NCBI GenBank assembly: GCA_026389265.1 | Contig: JAPLIE010000206.1 | Span: forward strand, 1 to 60,749 | DNA: 60,749 bases | Direction: 5' to 3' | DNA from: Cyanobacteriota bacterium | Lineage (GTDB): Bacteria > Cyanobacteriota > Cyanobacteriia > PCC-6307 > Cyanobiaceae | Part shown: positions 1-9,533 of the stretch, in pieces | How positions within the stretch are numbered: the first letter of the stretch is position 1 | Layout of the letters: each line of letters opens with the position of its first letter | Notes under the pieces: model-generated | Told to the model about the DNA's origin: nothing | What the model saw: only the letters and a program-made list of their open reading frames with translations | The model's database searches: none | Position numbers and translations under genes: made by a program

Positions 1-336
1 GATGTCGGCCACGGCCGATTCGGTGAAGGGATGCCAATAGCGCATCGCCACATAGGTGGTGGCGTCCACGCCCCGCTGGCGCAGGGTGCTCTGCAGTTCA
101 CGGGCCTGCTGCTCAGTGATCCGTCGCAGGGGGGAACCGCCACCGATCGAGCGGTAGGCCGCCTGGGACTTGCCGCTGCGCAGGGTGCTGATCAACCAGG
201 CCAGGGGCTTCTGGAAGGCAGGGATCGGCAACCGGATGATCTCCGGGTCGGAGAACAGGTTGTAGAGGAAGGGCCCCACGTCCTGGATCCGTTCCGGCCC
301 GCCGAGGTTCAGCAGCACCACCCCGACCCTGGCCAT
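1..336 (-). CDS. hemH: Ferrochelatase, N-terminal part (cut by window edge)
   Basis: Ferrochelatase inserts Fe2+ into protoporphyrin IX in the last step of haem synthesis. The reverse strand encodes about 112 residues beginning with ATG at 336, with the family's opening pattern ([13 protein letters not shown]), the [11 protein letters not shown] segment and [14 protein letters not shown], which matches the porphyrin-binding N-terminal lobe of bacterial HemH. The C-terminal two thirds lie outside the window. It is transcribed divergently from the recombinase gene, with about 195 bases between the two starts. Identity is secure from the N-terminal motifs, although only a third of the protein is visible. 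Confidence 0.9.
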   Translation of the reverse strand, partial: MARVGVVLLNLGGPERIQDVGPFLYNLFSDPEIIRLPIPAFQKPLAWLISTLRSGKSQAAYRSIGGGSPLRRITEQQARELQSTLRQRGVDATTYVAMRYWHPFTESAVADI

Positions 337-530
337 GTCCCGTTCGCCCGGCAGAAAGGTTGAGCGTAACGCCGGACCCTGAAGAGCGCTGTTCAGGGCT
401 GGCGACGCGGGTGCGGGCTCGATAGGGTCCTCGGCAGAAGTCCGCGGTCCACCTGAGCGACACCGCCCACACCCTGGACGAGGCCCTCCGGGGCCAGAAC
501 GCCCTGCTGGCCTCTCGGGGCAGCCGCTGG

Positions 531-1733
531 ATGCTGCAGATCCGCGGGGGGCGTCTTTGTCTGCGGGGGCCCCTGCCCCGCCCGGATGGTCAGCCGGGAT
601 TGCTGCGGCAGCGCCTGAGCCTCGGCCTGCCGGCCGATGAGCAGGGACTGGGGCGAGCCCTTGAACGGCTGGCGGGGCTGGAGCGCCAGATCGAGGAGCA
701 CCGCTTCCGCTGGGAAGACTGGGGGCGTCCGCATCGCCGCGACGGCGGCGGGGACGTGCCGCCGCTAGGGGCAAGGGAACCCCTCGGCATCTCTGGATCC
801 GACGCCGGCCGACCACCACTCCCCGGCGACACCGCGACCGCCACCGAGGAGACCTCTCCCGATCCGCCCCTGCAGCAGCGCCTGAGCAACTTCGAACAGG
901 CCTTCTTCGCCGATCCGAAACGCCGCCGTCGCTCTGGCAGTCGCACCACCTGGAGCGCCGCCTATCTGCCCTACCTACGCCGCTTGGCTGCCCACGCCGG
1001 CAGGGGCCAGCCGAAACCCTTCGGAGCGGCGCTGCTGGAGGAGGTGGTGGAGAGCTACGGGCTGGCCAGCCGCAGCCGGCAGCAGTGCGCCATCGCCCTG
1101 GCGGCCCTGGCCCGACACCAGGGACTCGAGCTCCCCGCTGACTGGTCGGAAAGGGCGGCGGGCTACGGGCTCCATGTCGCCCGCTTCCGCCAGCTCCCCA
1201 GCGATGCCGAGATCCTCACCCTGGTGGATCGCATCCCCAACGATGGCTGGCGCCTGGCCTACGGCCTGATGGCCACCTACGGCTTGCGAAATCATGAGGT
1301 GTTCTTTTGCGACTGCTCCGCCCTCGCGCCGGGTGGCGATCGGGTGATCCGGGTGTTGCCCACCAGCAAGACCGGTGAACACCAGGTGTGGCCGTTCCAA
1401 CCCGCCTGGGTGGAGCACTTCGGGCTGGAGCAACTCGGCCGGGATCGCCACGCCCTGCCGCCGGTGCGTACCGACCTGGGGCGAACCACCCTCCAGCAGG
1501 TGGGGCGCCGGGTGGCGGAGCAGTTCCGGCGCTACGAGCTGCCGATCACCCCCTACGACCTGCGTCACGCTTGGGCCGTACGCACGATCCACGTGGGCCT
1601 CCCCGACACGGTGGCGGCGCGGATGATGGGGCACTCGGTGGGCATCCACACCCGCACCTATCACCACTGGATCACCCGCCGTGACCAGCAGCAGGCGGTG
1701 GACGCCGCCCTGCAGCGGCTGCGGGCGGCCTGA
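531..1733 (+). CDS. Tyrosine-type site-specific recombinase/integrase family protein
   Basis: A 400-residue protein with a C-terminal phage-integrase catalytic domain. Visible active-site positions are Arg253 (GLRNHEVF), Arg345 in PYDLRHAWA, His368 in MMGHS and the presumed nucleophile Tyr377 (RTYHHW). The first His of the usual box II HxxR motif is a Tyr here (Tyr342). The frame is open back to 426 but has no ATG, GTG or TTG before 531, so ATG 531 is chosen; a CTG start upstream is possible. There is no flanking phage or IS gene and no tRNA attachment site, so it looks like a resident single-copy recombinase rather than part of an integrated element. Its substrate is unknown. Confidence 0.85.
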   Translation: MLQIRGGRLCLRGPLPRPDGQPGLLRQRLSLGLPADEQGLGRALERLAGLERQIEEHRFRWEDWGRPHRRDGGGDVPPLGAREPLGISGSDAGRPPLPGDTATATEETSPDPPLQQRLSNFEQAFFADPKRRRRSGSRTTWSAAYLPYLRRLAAHAGRGQPKPFGAALLEEVVESYGLASRSRQQCAIALAALARHQGLELPADWSERAAGYGLHVARFRQLPSDAEILTLVDRIPNDGWRLAYGLMATYGLRNHEVFFCDCSALAPGGDRVIRVLPTSKTGEHQVWPFQPAWVEHFGLEQLGRDRHALPPVRTDLGRTTLQQVGRRVAEQFRRYELPITPYDLRHAWAVRTIHVGLPDTVAARMMGHSVGIHTRTYHHWITRRDQQQAVDAALQRLRAA

Positions 1734-1828
1734 TCAACCCGGGGGCGGCAGCAGGGTTCCGACCGCCACGGCCCGCTGCCGACCGGGGCCCGCCAGAATC
1801 TTCTGGCTCCTGCCTCCGGAACTGCCGC

Positions 1829-2539
1829 GTGCCGCCTCTCCAGCCCGAACAGAACGGCGTCGAAGCGCCGGTAGCCCTGGAGAGCCCCCTCGACCGGGCC
1901 GCGGCCGAGCTCGGACCCGGCGGGGATCTGGCTCCCGAAAAGGAGGCGGAGGCCTACCGGCGCCGCATGGCCCGGCGCCAGGAGGTGCAGCGTCAGCGGG
2001 TGGGGGAACGCAACCTGGAGAAGGGCCTGGTGATGGTCTTCACCGGCGATGGCAAGGGCAAGACCACCGCGGCCCTGGGGCTGGTGCTGCGCACTCTGGG
2101 CCACGGCGAGCAGGTGGCGGTGGTGCAGTTCATCAAGGGGGGCTGGCAGCCCGGAGAAGCCAAGGCCCTCGCCCTGTTCGGCGAATCGCTCCACTGGCAT
2201 GCCCTGGGAGAGTGATTCACCTGGGAAACCCAGGACCGGGACAGGGATCGCGAGCTTGTGCAGCGGGCCTGGGAGCGCTCCTGCTCCTATCTCGGCGATG
2301 CTGAGCGCAAGCTGGTGGTGCTTGATGAGGTGAATGTGGCCCTCAAGCTGGGCTATCTGGAGCTCGATCAGGTGCTGGAAGGGTTGCGGCTGCGCCCCCC
2401 GCTCACCCACGTGGCCTTGACGGGCCGTGGGGCGCCGCCGGGCCTGCTGGAGCAGGCCGATCTGGTCACCGAGATGCGACTGGTGCGCCACCCCTTCCGG
2501 GAGCAGGGCGTGAAGGCTCAGGCGGGAATCGAATTCTGA
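1829..2539 (+). pseudogene. cobO: Cob(I)alamin adenosyltransferase (CobO/BtuR type) interrupted by in-frame TGA
   Basis: Read through one stop, this is a 236-residue corrinoid adenosyltransferase, which puts the adenosyl group on cobalamin. The first part (1829-2215, GTG start) carries the P-loop GDGKGKTTAALG from residue 73 and ends at HALGE; the same frame continues at once with FTWETQDRDRDRE and runs to 2539 with the VVLDEVN Walker-B-like segment and the typical LVTEMRLVRHPF end. The TGA at 2213-2215 sits where the family normally has Gly (GEGFTWET), so one GGA-to-TGA change explains it. No frameshift is needed. It is a recent nonsense mutation, a sequencing error or a readthrough case; the rest of the coding sequence shows no decay. 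Confidence 0.88.
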
Positions 2540-2599
2540 GCGGGCTCGGTGGCGATCCGGAGCGGAAGATCTGGAGCGGAGAGGATCTGCGCAGCAGCG

Positions 2600-2848
2600 C
2601 TACGGGGGGTGGGCTGTGGGCGGTGCGTTGGCTGAACCCGAGCCCGGCAGATCCGTCCTCAGGCGGACCATGGAACCCATGAGCACCGAAAGGCCGCTAA
2701 CCAGAACGGCCCGATGCACGATCGGATCGCGCCAAACGGACGGATCGGCGCTGGCCCTCTCCAGGACCGAGAGGGTGAGGCGGGCCATGAGCTCGCTGGC
2801 TGAACTGGCAGCACCGTCGCCTTGGCGTTCTGGCAGCGAATCAGGCAT
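2600..2848 (-). CDS. Small hypothetical protein
   Basis: An 82-residue reading frame on the reverse strand in the 460-base gap between cobO and pyrH. It has a plausible protein composition, with an amphipathic stretch (SELMARLTLSVLER), a VWRDPIVHRAV segment and a short hydrophobic stretch (LVSGLSVLMGSMV) that could contact a membrane. No family is recognised. The opposite-strand frame at 2616-2954 is rich in Arg, Ser and Pro and looks like a shadow. If neither is real, the gap holds only the pyrH leader. Confidence 0.4.
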   Translation of the reverse strand: MPDSLPERQGDGAASSASELMARLTLSVLERASADPSVWRDPIVHRAVLVSGLSVLMGSMVRLRTDLPGSGSANAPPTAHPP

Positions 2849-3002
2849 GGCAACACAGCATCAGGTCAGCCAAGCGCGACCTGGCCCGGCTGGCAAGGCG
2901 CCTAGCAGCTGGAGTGAGCGGTGCGGGATGGCTCTCCCAGGGGGGTTGCCTTGAGGAGCGCTGGGGGAGGGGTTGCTACTGTTCGCGGGATCGAAGGGCT
3001 CG

Positions 3003-3716
3003 ATGGCTTACCGGCGCGTTCTTCTTAAGCTCAGTGGCGAAGCCCTGATGGGCGCCCAGGGTTACGGCATCGATCCGGCCATCGTCCAGTCGATCGCCAG
3101 TGACGTGGCCGCCGTGGTCGCCTCCGGAACCCAGCTCGCCATCGTGGTGGGCGGGGGCAACATTTTTCGGGGGCTGAAGGGCTCCGCAGCCGGGATGGAT
3201 CGCGCCACCGCCGACTACGTGGGCATGCTGGCCACCGTGATGAATGCCATCACCCTGCAGGATGGCCTGGAGCGGGCCGGGGTACCCACCCGGGTCCAGA
3301 GCGCCATCTCGATGCAGGAAGTGGCTGAGCCTTACATCCGCCGCAAGGCCATCCGCCACATGGAGAAAGGGCGGGTGGTGATCTTTGCGGCCGGTACGGG
3401 GAATCCCTTTTTCACGACCGACACCACCGCCGCCCTGCGGGCCGCTGAGATCGGGGCCGATGTGGTGTTTAAAGCCACCAAGGTGGATGGTGTCTACGAC
3501 CGGGATCCAGCCCACCATCCGGATGCGGTGCGCTACGAGAGCCTAACCTTCCTTGATGTGCTCAGTGGCGAGCTGGAGGTGATGGATGGCACCGCCATCG
3601 CCCTCTGCAAGGACAACGCCATCCCGATTGTGGTGTTTGATCTCTTCGGCACGGGCAATATCGGGCGGGCGGTGGCCGGTGAGGCAATCGGCACCCGCAT
3701 CGTGCCGGCCCACTGA
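3003..3716 (+). CDS. pyrH: UMP kinase
   Basis: UMP kinase phosphorylates UMP to UDP in pyrimidine nucleotide synthesis. The 237-residue protein has the amino-acid-kinase fold markers: [13 protein letters not shown] at the N-terminus, the [10 protein letters not shown] glycine loop, [11 protein letters not shown], and the [14 protein letters not shown] segment near the C-terminus. Length is normal for bacterial PyrH. ATG 3003 is preferred over the in-frame start 30 bases upstream because the family begins with [13 protein letters not shown]. The gene leads a plus-strand run with frr (about 60 bases downstream), the common bacterial pyrH-frr pairing. Confidence 0.97.
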   Translation: MAYRRVLLKLSGEALMGAQGYGIDPAIVQSIASDVAAVVASGTQLAIVVGGGNIFRGLKGSAAGMDRATADYVGMLATVMNAITLQDGLERAGVPTRVQSAISMQEVAEPYIRRKAIRHMEKGRVVIFAAGTGNPFFTTDTTAALRAAEIGADVVFKATKVDGVYDRDPAHHPDAVRYESLTFLDVLSGELEVMDGTAIALCKDNAIPIVVFDLFGTGNIGRAVAGEAIGTRIVPAH

Positions 3717-3777
3717 GCCCCGGCGCCTTCGCCTCCTCCGCTTCCCCCCACCAGCCCCCGTCTGAGCAACCAACGCC

Positions 3778-4317
3778 ATGGACCTTGAAGCCAGCATGCG
3801 CAAATCGGTGGAAGCCACCCAGCGCACCTTCAACACCATTCGCACCGGCCGGGCCAACCCCTCCCTGCTCGACAAGATCGTGGTCGAGTATTACGGCGCT
3901 GAAACGGCGCTGAAATCGCTGGCCACCATCAGCACTCCCGATTCCCAGACCATCCAAATTCAACCGTTTGATGCCAGCTCCATCCATCTGATCGAGAAGG
4001 CGATCGGCATGAGTGACTTGGGCCTGACCCCCAACAACGACGGCAGGGCGATCCGGATCAACATCCCACCGCTCACGGAGGATCGGCGCAAGGATCTCTG
4101 CAAACTGGCAGCCAAATATGCGGAGGAGGGCAAAGTGGCGCTCCGCAACATCCGCCGTGATGGCATCGATAAGATCAAGAAACTGGAAAAGGAAGGCGAT
4201 TATTCCGAAGACCAGAGTCGCGACGCCCAGGAGAAAGTACAGAAACTCACCGACCGCTTCATCAGCGAGCTCGAAAAACACCTGGCCGATAAGGAAATCG
4301 ACATCCTCAAGGTTTGA
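3778..4317 (+). CDS. frr: Ribosome recycling factor
   Basis: The 179-residue RRF splits post-termination ribosomes together with EF-G. It shows the family's features in order: the N-terminal helix [12 protein letters not shown] with [11 protein letters not shown], the hinge and beta domain ([41 protein letters not shown]) and the C-terminal helices with [10 protein letters not shown]. It is complete, and its stop overlaps the TTG start of the downstream FAD reductase by four bases, which indicates translational coupling. Confidence 0.97.
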   Translation: MDLEASMRKSVEATQRTFNTIRTGRANPSLLDKIVVEYYGAETALKSLATISTPDSQTIQIQPFDASSIHLIEKAIGMSDLGLTPNNDGRAIRINIPPLTEDRRKDLCKLAAKYAEEGKVALRNIRRDGIDKIKKLEKEGDYSEDQSRDAQEKVQKLTDRFISELEKHLADKEIDILKV

Positions 4318-5453
4318 GCAGCACTCCATTCGCCGACGCCATCGTGGTGGGGGCCGGACCGGCTGGAGCGGCTGCGGCGTTTCACTTGGCTAGCGCCGGT
4401 CGGCGCGTGATCCTGCTCGAGCAGCAGGAGAGTCCCGGCCAGGCCAATCCCTGTGGTGGGGGCATGGCCGCCTCGGTGCAGCGCTGGTTCCCCTTCGACC
4501 TCTCCCCGGCCGTTGACCAGGTGATCCGGCGGGTGCGTTTTACCTGGGCCCTGGAGGATCCTGTGACCGCCGAGCTTCCCGGTGATGCGCCCTTCTGGAT
4601 CGTGCGCCGCCGGGTGCTGGATGCGTTCCTCAGCCGCCAGGCCCAGGAGGCGGGCGCCGAACTGCGCTGTGCCAGCCCGGCGGAGGCGATCGGCCGGGAG
4701 GATGGGCTCTGGCAGGTGCGGCTGACGGGTGGTGAGACCCTCAGGGCCCCGGGCCTGGTGGTGGCGGATGGATCCGGCTCCCGCCACGCCGGTGCCCTGG
4801 GCCTCGGCCCTGCGCGTCCTCGCTTTGCCAGCACGGTGTCGGTGGAGGTGGATGGCCCGATCCTCGAAGCCGATACGGCCCGCTTTGACTTCGGCCTGGT
4901 GCACCACGGCTTCTGCTGGGCCTTCCCCCGCCAGGGGGGCACCAGCATCGGGGTGGGCACCTTCATCGGCCAACAAAGCGCCGACGCCAACGCCGTGCTC
5001 GCAGCCCTACTACCCAGCCTCGGACTGCCGCCTGACGCTGGCCAGCGCCGCTCCGGGCGGCTGCGGATCTGGGATGGCCACCACCCACTACACCGCAACG
5101 GCGTGGTGGTGGCGGGGGATGCTGCCTCTCTTTGCGATCCCTTCCTGGCCGAAGGGCTGCGCCCCTCCTTGATGAGCGGCAGCTGCGCAGGCCAGGCGCT
5201 GGCGGGCTGGCTGGGGGGTGATAGCCAGGCCCTGGCGGGCTACAGCGCCGCCATGCGCCACGACTGGGGTGACTCGATGGCCTGGGGAAAACGGATCGCC
5301 CAGGTGTTCTACCGCGTGCCGAAGGTGGGCTACCAGCTCGGCATCAAACGCCCCACGGCACCCCAGCGAATTGCTCAGATCCTCTCGGGGGAGCTGGGCT
5401 ACGGCGACATCGCCCAGCGGGTGATTCGGCGGCTGCTCTTCCAGAGGGGCTGA
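4314..5453 (+). CDS. FAD-dependent oxidoreductase of the geranylgeranyl reductase family
   Basis: A 379-residue flavoprotein. The N-terminal dinucleotide-binding motif is [14 protein letters not shown] followed by an acidic end (LLEQ); the second FAD signature is [18 protein letters not shown] near residue 265. The overall pattern is that of the ChlP/geranylgeranyl-reductase-like subgroup of the aromatic-ring hydroxylase superfamily. The precise substrate cannot be read from the sequence; the true ChlP is usually a little longer. The TTG start overlaps the frr stop (TTGA), so the gene is coupled to pyrH-frr. Confidence 0.85.
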   Translation: MSSTPFADAIVVGAGPAGAAAAFHLASAGRRVILLEQQESPGQANPCGGGMAASVQRWFPFDLSPAVDQVIRRVRFTWALEDPVTAELPGDAPFWIVRRRVLDAFLSRQAQEAGAELRCASPAEAIGREDGLWQVRLTGGETLRAPGLVVADGSGSRHAGALGLGPARPRFASTVSVEVDGPILEADTARFDFGLVHHGFCWAFPRQGGTSIGVGTFIGQQSADANAVLAALLPSLGLPPDAGQRRSGRLRIWDGHHPLHRNGVVVAGDAASLCDPFLAEGLRPSLMSGSCAGQALAGWLGGDSQALAGYSAAMRHDWGDSMAWGKRIAQVFYRVPKVGYQLGIKRPTAPQRIAQILSGELGYGDIAQRVIRRLLFQRG

Positions 5454-5831
5454 TCAACTGCGGTTGCAGTCCTTGAGATCCCTAAGGCGCTGATCGATCG
5501 AGCCGAGCAGTTCGATGGCGAACATCGGCGATTCCTGTACGGCGAAAAGAAACTTCTCGCGATTCATCACCAGCAGCCGGCAGGGGGTCACCGCCCGAGC
5601 ATTGCCATAACGACGGTGATCATGGGTCACCAAAGCCCCAGCACCGAAGACATCGCCCGCCTGGATAGTCTCATGGCCGCTCTCACCGTTCCAGGTGAGC
5701 TCCACGGTGCCTTCGAGCAGGCCGAACATGCGGTCTCCGAACTCACCGGAGCGGAAGATCGGATCGCCGGGTTCAATGTGGATCACCTCGCCAGTGCTGG
5801 CAAGGGCGCGCATGGTGTCGAGGGCGTGCAC
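5454..5831 (-). CDS. Cyclic nucleotide-binding domain protein (Crp-like sensor without DNA-binding domain)
   Basis: About 125 residues consisting of a single cNMP-binding beta-barrel: VIHIEPGDPIFRSGEFGDRMFGLLEGTVEL, then FGAGALVTHDHRRYGNARA, in which RYGNARA occupies the place of the phosphate-binding-cassette arginine region. There is no C-terminal helix-turn-helix, so it is not a transcription factor by itself. The reading frame extends upstream, but that part reads as antisense to the transaldolase C-terminus. GTG 5831 is taken as start; ATG 5813 and TTG 5846 are alternatives. It lies directly downstream of tal in the same direction. Confidence 0.8.
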   Translation of the reverse strand: MHALDTMRALASTGEVIHIEPGDPIFRSGEFGDRMFGLLEGTVELTWNGESGHETIQAGDVFGAGALVTHDHRRYGNARAVTPCRLLVMNREKFLFAVQESPMFAIELLGSIDQRLRDLKDCNRS

Positions 5832-5883
5832 AGTAGGGGAGCTCAAACGCCAATGAGTTTGCCGCAGGCGAAGGCTGCGGAGG

Positions 5884-7053
5884 TTAACGGGAGAGGGCCA
5901 AAGGGGCCCCGAGGCCGCCGCGAACATCCGCCGGCACCAAGCGGCCATCCTTATCGGTGTCGAGGGCGTCGAACACCGCATCGCTGCCCAGCCACTCCTC
6001 GCGGGTGATGCAGCCATCGCCATCGAGGTCGTTGAGCAGGAAGATCTCATGAACGGCATGGGTGAAGGCCGCGCCTCCCTCCAATTCGACCAGCCGGTGG
6101 GCTAACTGGGCTTCAAGGGTCTCGATGGCCTTGCTGAACCCGCGGATGCCTTCATCGAGCTTTTCCGTGGCCATCGGATCGGCCGCCATCCGCTCAATGA
6201 AGCTGGCTTGGTCGATGTTGATGCGCGTTTCAGTGCTGCCTGGTGCGGTGGCATCCAGCCTGCGTAGCAGCACGCCCTCGGTGCTGCGCAGCTGGTCCAT
6301 CAGAGCCGGCGCAATGGTGAGCAGGTCGCAACCGGCTAATTCAATGATCTCGTCGATGTTGCGGAAGCTGGCGCCCATCACCTCGGTGCGATAGCCATAC
6401 GTCTTGAAATAATTGAAGATCTGGGTCACGGAGATCACGCCAGGATCTTCCGGGCCGGGATAGCTATCACGGCCCGTGCTTTTCTTGTACCAATCGAGAA
6501 TGCGCCCCACGAAGGGGGAAATCAGCGTGATGCCGGCCTCGGCACAGGCCACCGCCTGGGCGAAACCGAACAGGAGGGTGAGATTGCAATGAATGCCATC
6601 CTTCTCAAGGCGCTCGGCGGCGCGAATCCCCTCCCAAGTGGAGGCGATCTTGATCAGCACGCGCTCACGCCCGATGCCGGCCTGTTCATACAGACCGATC
6701 AACTTGTGGGCCTTCGCCACCGTGGCCTCGGTGTCATAACTCAGGCGCGCGTCCACCTCGGTGGACACGCGGCCGGGCACGATCTTCAGGATCTCCTTGC
6801 CGAAGGTCACGCTGATCTCATCTAGGGCCTCGCTCACCACCGCATCGGCACCCGCCTCGCTGCCGATCGCCTCGCGGGATTCCCGCAGGGAACGATCGAT
6901 CAGATCCTGATAAGCCGGAATCTGGGCGGCCGCCAGGATCAATGATGGATTGGTGGTGGCATCCCGGGGAGTGAACTGACGGATGGCCTCAATGTCGCCG
7001 GTATCGGCAACCACCACGGTCATGGCGGCCAGTTGGTCGAGCAGGTTGGCCAT
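5884..7053 (-). CDS. tal: Transaldolase with C-terminal EF-hand pair
   Basis: Transaldolase of the pentose phosphate pathway. The first ~325 residues are a type-1 TalB barrel: [11 protein letters not shown], the Schiff-base lysine region [36 protein letters not shown] and [13 protein letters not shown]. It is then followed by about 60 extra residues containing two EF-hand loops, [13 protein letters not shown] and [13 protein letters not shown], with the acidic residues spaced for Ca2+ binding. The 389-residue length exceeds plain TalB (about 315-320) by this tail. ATG 7053 fits the family N-terminus. It follows ftsI on the same strand, 70 bases away. Confidence 0.95.
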   Translation of the reverse strand: MANLLDQLAAMTVVVADTGDIEAIRQFTPRDATTNPSLILAAAQIPAYQDLIDRSLRESREAIGSEAGADAVVSEALDEISVTFGKEILKIVPGRVSTEVDARLSYDTEATVAKAHKLIGLYEQAGIGRERVLIKIASTWEGIRAAERLEKDGIHCNLTLLFGFAQAVACAEAGITLISPFVGRILDWYKKSTGRDSYPGPEDPGVISVTQIFNYFKTYGYRTEVMGASFRNIDEIIELAGCDLLTIAPALMDQLRSTEGVLLRRLDATAPGSTETRINIDQASFIERMAADPMATEKLDEGIRGFSKAIETLEAQLAHRLVELEGGAAFTHAVHEIFLLNDLDGDGCITREEWLGSDAVFDALDTDKDGRLVPADVRGGLGAPLALSR

Positions 7054-7123
7054 CGAATCGGCAGCCCCGTTGAAGGCGGATTACTGGCAAGCTAGCCAGC
7101 GCTGGCGCTGCTGGGGATAGAGA

Positions 7124-8977
7124 TCAGGGGGTGGGTGCGGGTTTCGCCATGGCCGCGACCGGTGCGCTTGGTGGGATCTGCTGGAGAACCAGCAGGGCTT
7201 CCACGATCTGGCGGGCCACCGGCACCGCCACCGTGGCGCCATAGGCATTAGCCCCCTGGGGCTCATCCACCACCACGAGCACCACATAGCGGGGGTTCTC
7301 CACTGGCAGCACGGCCACGAAACTGCAGATGCGGGCACCAGGGATGTACACGCCGTTGTGGGCCTTCTGAGCCGTGCCGGTCTTGCCGCCGATCCTGTAC
7401 CCCGGGATCTGTAGGCCCTTGCCGCTGCCCTTCTGCACCACCGTTTCCATCCAGTTGATCACCGTGCGGGTCACTTTCGGATCGAGGAGCTGCACGCCGG
7501 TAGGGGTGCCGTGGCTGGCCAGGGCATCACCGGATCGCAGCCCACGGGTGATGTGCGGACTCACCAGGCGTCCGCCGTTAGCGAGCATGCCGTGCAGCTG
7601 AATCAGCTTGAGGGGGGTAAGCGAGAAACCCTGGCCGAAGGCGGCTGTGGCCGGCTCAATCGCTCCGCCGATGAAGTCGGCACGGCTCTTCAGCTGACCC
7701 GCCACGGCCCCCGGCAGGTCGGTGTCGGGCACCACATCGATCCCGAGGGTGTGGAGCCACTCCCAATAACGCTTGCGGTTGAGTTGCGCCATCGCCTGCA
7801 CCATGCCCACATTGCTCGACACCTGCAGCACGGTGGGGAAATCGATCTGCCCGTGGCCGCTGTGGTCGGCATTGAAGATCGGCCAACCGCCGATCGTGAG
7901 CTGGCCCCCGTCGTAGACGCTGCCGTGGGGATCGATCGCCTTCTCCTGCAGGGCCAGGGCGAGGTTGATCGGCTTGAAGGTCGAGCCCGGTTCGTAGAGG
8001 TCCTGCACCGACCATTCCCGGAACAGACCGGGATCGAATGTCCAGTAGCGGTTGGGGTCGTAGGTGGGGGTGGAGGCCAGGGCCAGCAATTCACCGTTAC
8101 TGGCATCCATCACCAGCGCTGCGCCCCGCTTAGCGCCCCACTGCTTGACCTGGCGCGCCAGGGCCTGCTGGGCCACCTGTTGGAGGCGGGCGTCGAGGGT
8201 GAGCTGAAGGCGGAGGTCATCGCCGTAGAGGGAACCGGCCGCCAATCCATCGGGCAGAGGCGTGCCATCGGCGCCCCGTCTCAGGCTGAAGCGGGATTCC
8301 TGACGCTGCAGATCGCGGTCGCGACTGAGCTCCAGACCCGCCTGGGGCTTGCGCTCGAGATTGAGGAAGCCCACCACGTTGGCGAACAGACTCGCCTGGG
8401 GATACACCCGCTGGGGATAGGCCTCCAAATCTAGGCCACTGATGCCGAGCTTGCGAACTTGGGCGGCGGTTTCCGGGTCAAGATTGGTGGCCAGCTTTAC
8501 ACCGGTGGATCTGTTGCTCATCAGTTCGAGCAAGGCACCGCTAGGCCTGGCCAGCACCACCGCTAGACGCTTGGCCACATCGACCGGGGTGCGGACGAGC
8601 TGGGGGGAATCTCCAGGCACATTGAAATAGCGGGGGTGGGCCCAGAGGGTGAAGCGCTCCTCATCGATGGCCACAAGCCGTCCCATCCGGTCGACCACGG
8701 TGCGCCGTTCGCCGATCGGATCGATGGATTGGGTCTGGATCGATCGGGCGCGGGCCAGCAGGCGGTTTCCATCCACCAGTTGCAGCCAAGCGAGCCGTCC
8801 AGCCAGCCCGGTGAGGGCAGCCGTGAGCAGCAGGAATACAGCCAGCAGCCGCCGGGGGGAACAGGGTTGGAACGCCACAACCCGATGGCCGCCAGGTCGC
8901 GGCCCCCGATCGTGACGACGGCGCAGGTCGGTGACAGAGCCCCCGGGGGGGTGGCGTCGGGTGGAGGCCCTTGCCAT
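7124..8977 (-). CDS. ftsI: Peptidoglycan D,D-transpeptidase FtsI (class B penicillin-binding protein)
   Basis: A 617-residue class B PBP for septal peptidoglycan cross-linking. A basic cytoplasmic tail is followed by one membrane segment (LLAVFLLLTAALTGLAGRLAW, quoted from about residue 43 on), the PBP dimer domain, and the transpeptidase domain with the catalytic triad of motifs STFKP, SSN and KTGTAQ in the expected order. Its ATG overlaps by one base the stop of the upstream ftsL-like gene (TGATG), as in a division-gene pair. Complete. Confidence 0.95.
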   Translation of the reverse strand: MARASTRRHPPGGSVTDLRRRHDRGPRPGGHRVVAFQPCSPRRLLAVFLLLTAALTGLAGRLAWLQLVDGNRLLARARSIQTQSIDPIGERRTVVDRMGRLVAIDEERFTLWAHPRYFNVPGDSPQLVRTPVDVAKRLAVVLARPSGALLELMSNRSTGVKLATNLDPETAAQVRKLGISGLDLEAYPQRVYPQASLFANVVGFLNLERKPQAGLELSRDRDLQRQESRFSLRRGADGTPLPDGLAAGSLYGDDLRLQLTLDARLQQVAQQALARQVKQWGAKRGAALVMDASNGELLALASTPTYDPNRYWTFDPGLFREWSVQDLYEPGSTFKPINLALALQEKAIDPHGSVYDGGQLTIGGWPIFNADHSGHGQIDFPTVLQVSSNVGMVQAMAQLNRKRYWEWLHTLGIDVVPDTDLPGAVAGQLKSRADFIGGAIEPATAAFGQGFSLTPLKLIQLHGMLANGGRLVSPHITRGLRSGDALASHGTPTGVQLLDPKVTRTVINWMETVVQKGSGKGLQIPGYRIGGKTGTAQKAHNGVYIPGARICSFVAVLPVENPRYVVLVVVDEPQGANAYGATVAVPVARQIVEALLVLQQIPPSAPVAAMAKPAPTP

Positions 8978-9501
8978 CAGTAGCCGGCCGGAATGGGCTG
9001 GCGCGGCAGGGTGGCCAGGAGGGAGAGACCCTGGGACGAAGTGGTGACGGGAGGAGGAACCAGATGGAGCAACTGCTGGCTGCTGGTGGGCACCAGCTGA
9101 CCGGGGCGACGGACAGCGGAGAGGTGGTGCTGCTCGAGCAGGGCGGCCGATTCCTGCAGCTTCTGTTCCAGGGTGCGGGAGGCCTGCAACTGGTTGTAAT
9201 TAGCCGCCCACACGCTCTGCCAGTGGAAGCTGAGGGCACTCAGGCCGACCACCGAAACACCGAGACCGGTGAGCACCCCCGTGGTGATGCGGTGCAGCCC
9301 GGCCAGCAGGGGGGACTGGCGCTCAACCCGTCGAGCGGAGAGGGAACCCTGGAGAACCTGCAGGGACCCCGAGCGGCGCGAACGACGCCCGGCCCGATCG
9401 GCAGGGGAAGGGTTGCGGAGACCGGCCCGGTCCGTTGATGGGTCGGAGGTGAAGAGGGCGACCAAGAACGGATGGAGACGCTGCGCAAGTGAACCACCCA
9501 A
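8977..9501 (-). CDS. FtsL-like single-pass membrane protein upstream of ftsI
   Basis: Roughly 170 residues. After a basic N-terminal half there is one hydrophobic segment (TTGVLTGLGVSVVGLSALSF) and a periplasmic part predicted to be helical (LQASRTLEQKLQESAALLEQ), then a Pro/Ser-rich end. This topology, with a short coiled coil following one membrane span, and the one-base overlap with ftsI suggest an FtsL/DivIC-like divisome partner; sequence alone does not prove it. The start is uncertain: TTG 9501 keeps it clear of the upstream CPBP gene, and a later start is possible. Confidence 0.7.
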   Translation of the reverse strand: MGGSLAQRLHPFLVALFTSDPSTDRAGLRNPSPADRAGRRSRRSGSLQVLQGSLSARRVERQSPLLAGLHRITTGVLTGLGVSVVGLSALSFHWQSVWAANYNQLQASRTLEQKLQESAALLEQHHLSAVRRPGQLVPTSSQQLLHLVPPPVTTSSQGLSLLATLPRQPIPAGY

Positions 9502-9533
9502 CGACCCCGCCGGCAAGCCGGCGCAGCGGCTCG

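Noticed and set aside
2213-2215. Selenocysteine or programmed readthrough as the explanation of the cobO TGA
   Set aside because: The family has Gly at this place, no SECIS-like hairpin was evident just downstream, and cyanobacteria of this type are not known for selenoproteins; a simple substitution is enough.
1661-2491. 276-residue frame on the minus strand across cobO
   Set aside because: His/Gln/Leu-rich with no domain; it is the shadow of cobO in GC-rich DNA and cannot coexist with the conserved plus-strand protein.
2616-2954. Plus-strand 112-residue frame before pyrH
   Set aside because: Ser/Arg/Pro-rich, no regular secondary structure; the minus-strand frame is a slightly better candidate.
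3562-4329. 255-residue frame opposite pyrH and frr
   Set aside because: Antisense of two well-identified genes; composition is an artefact of GC-rich third positions.
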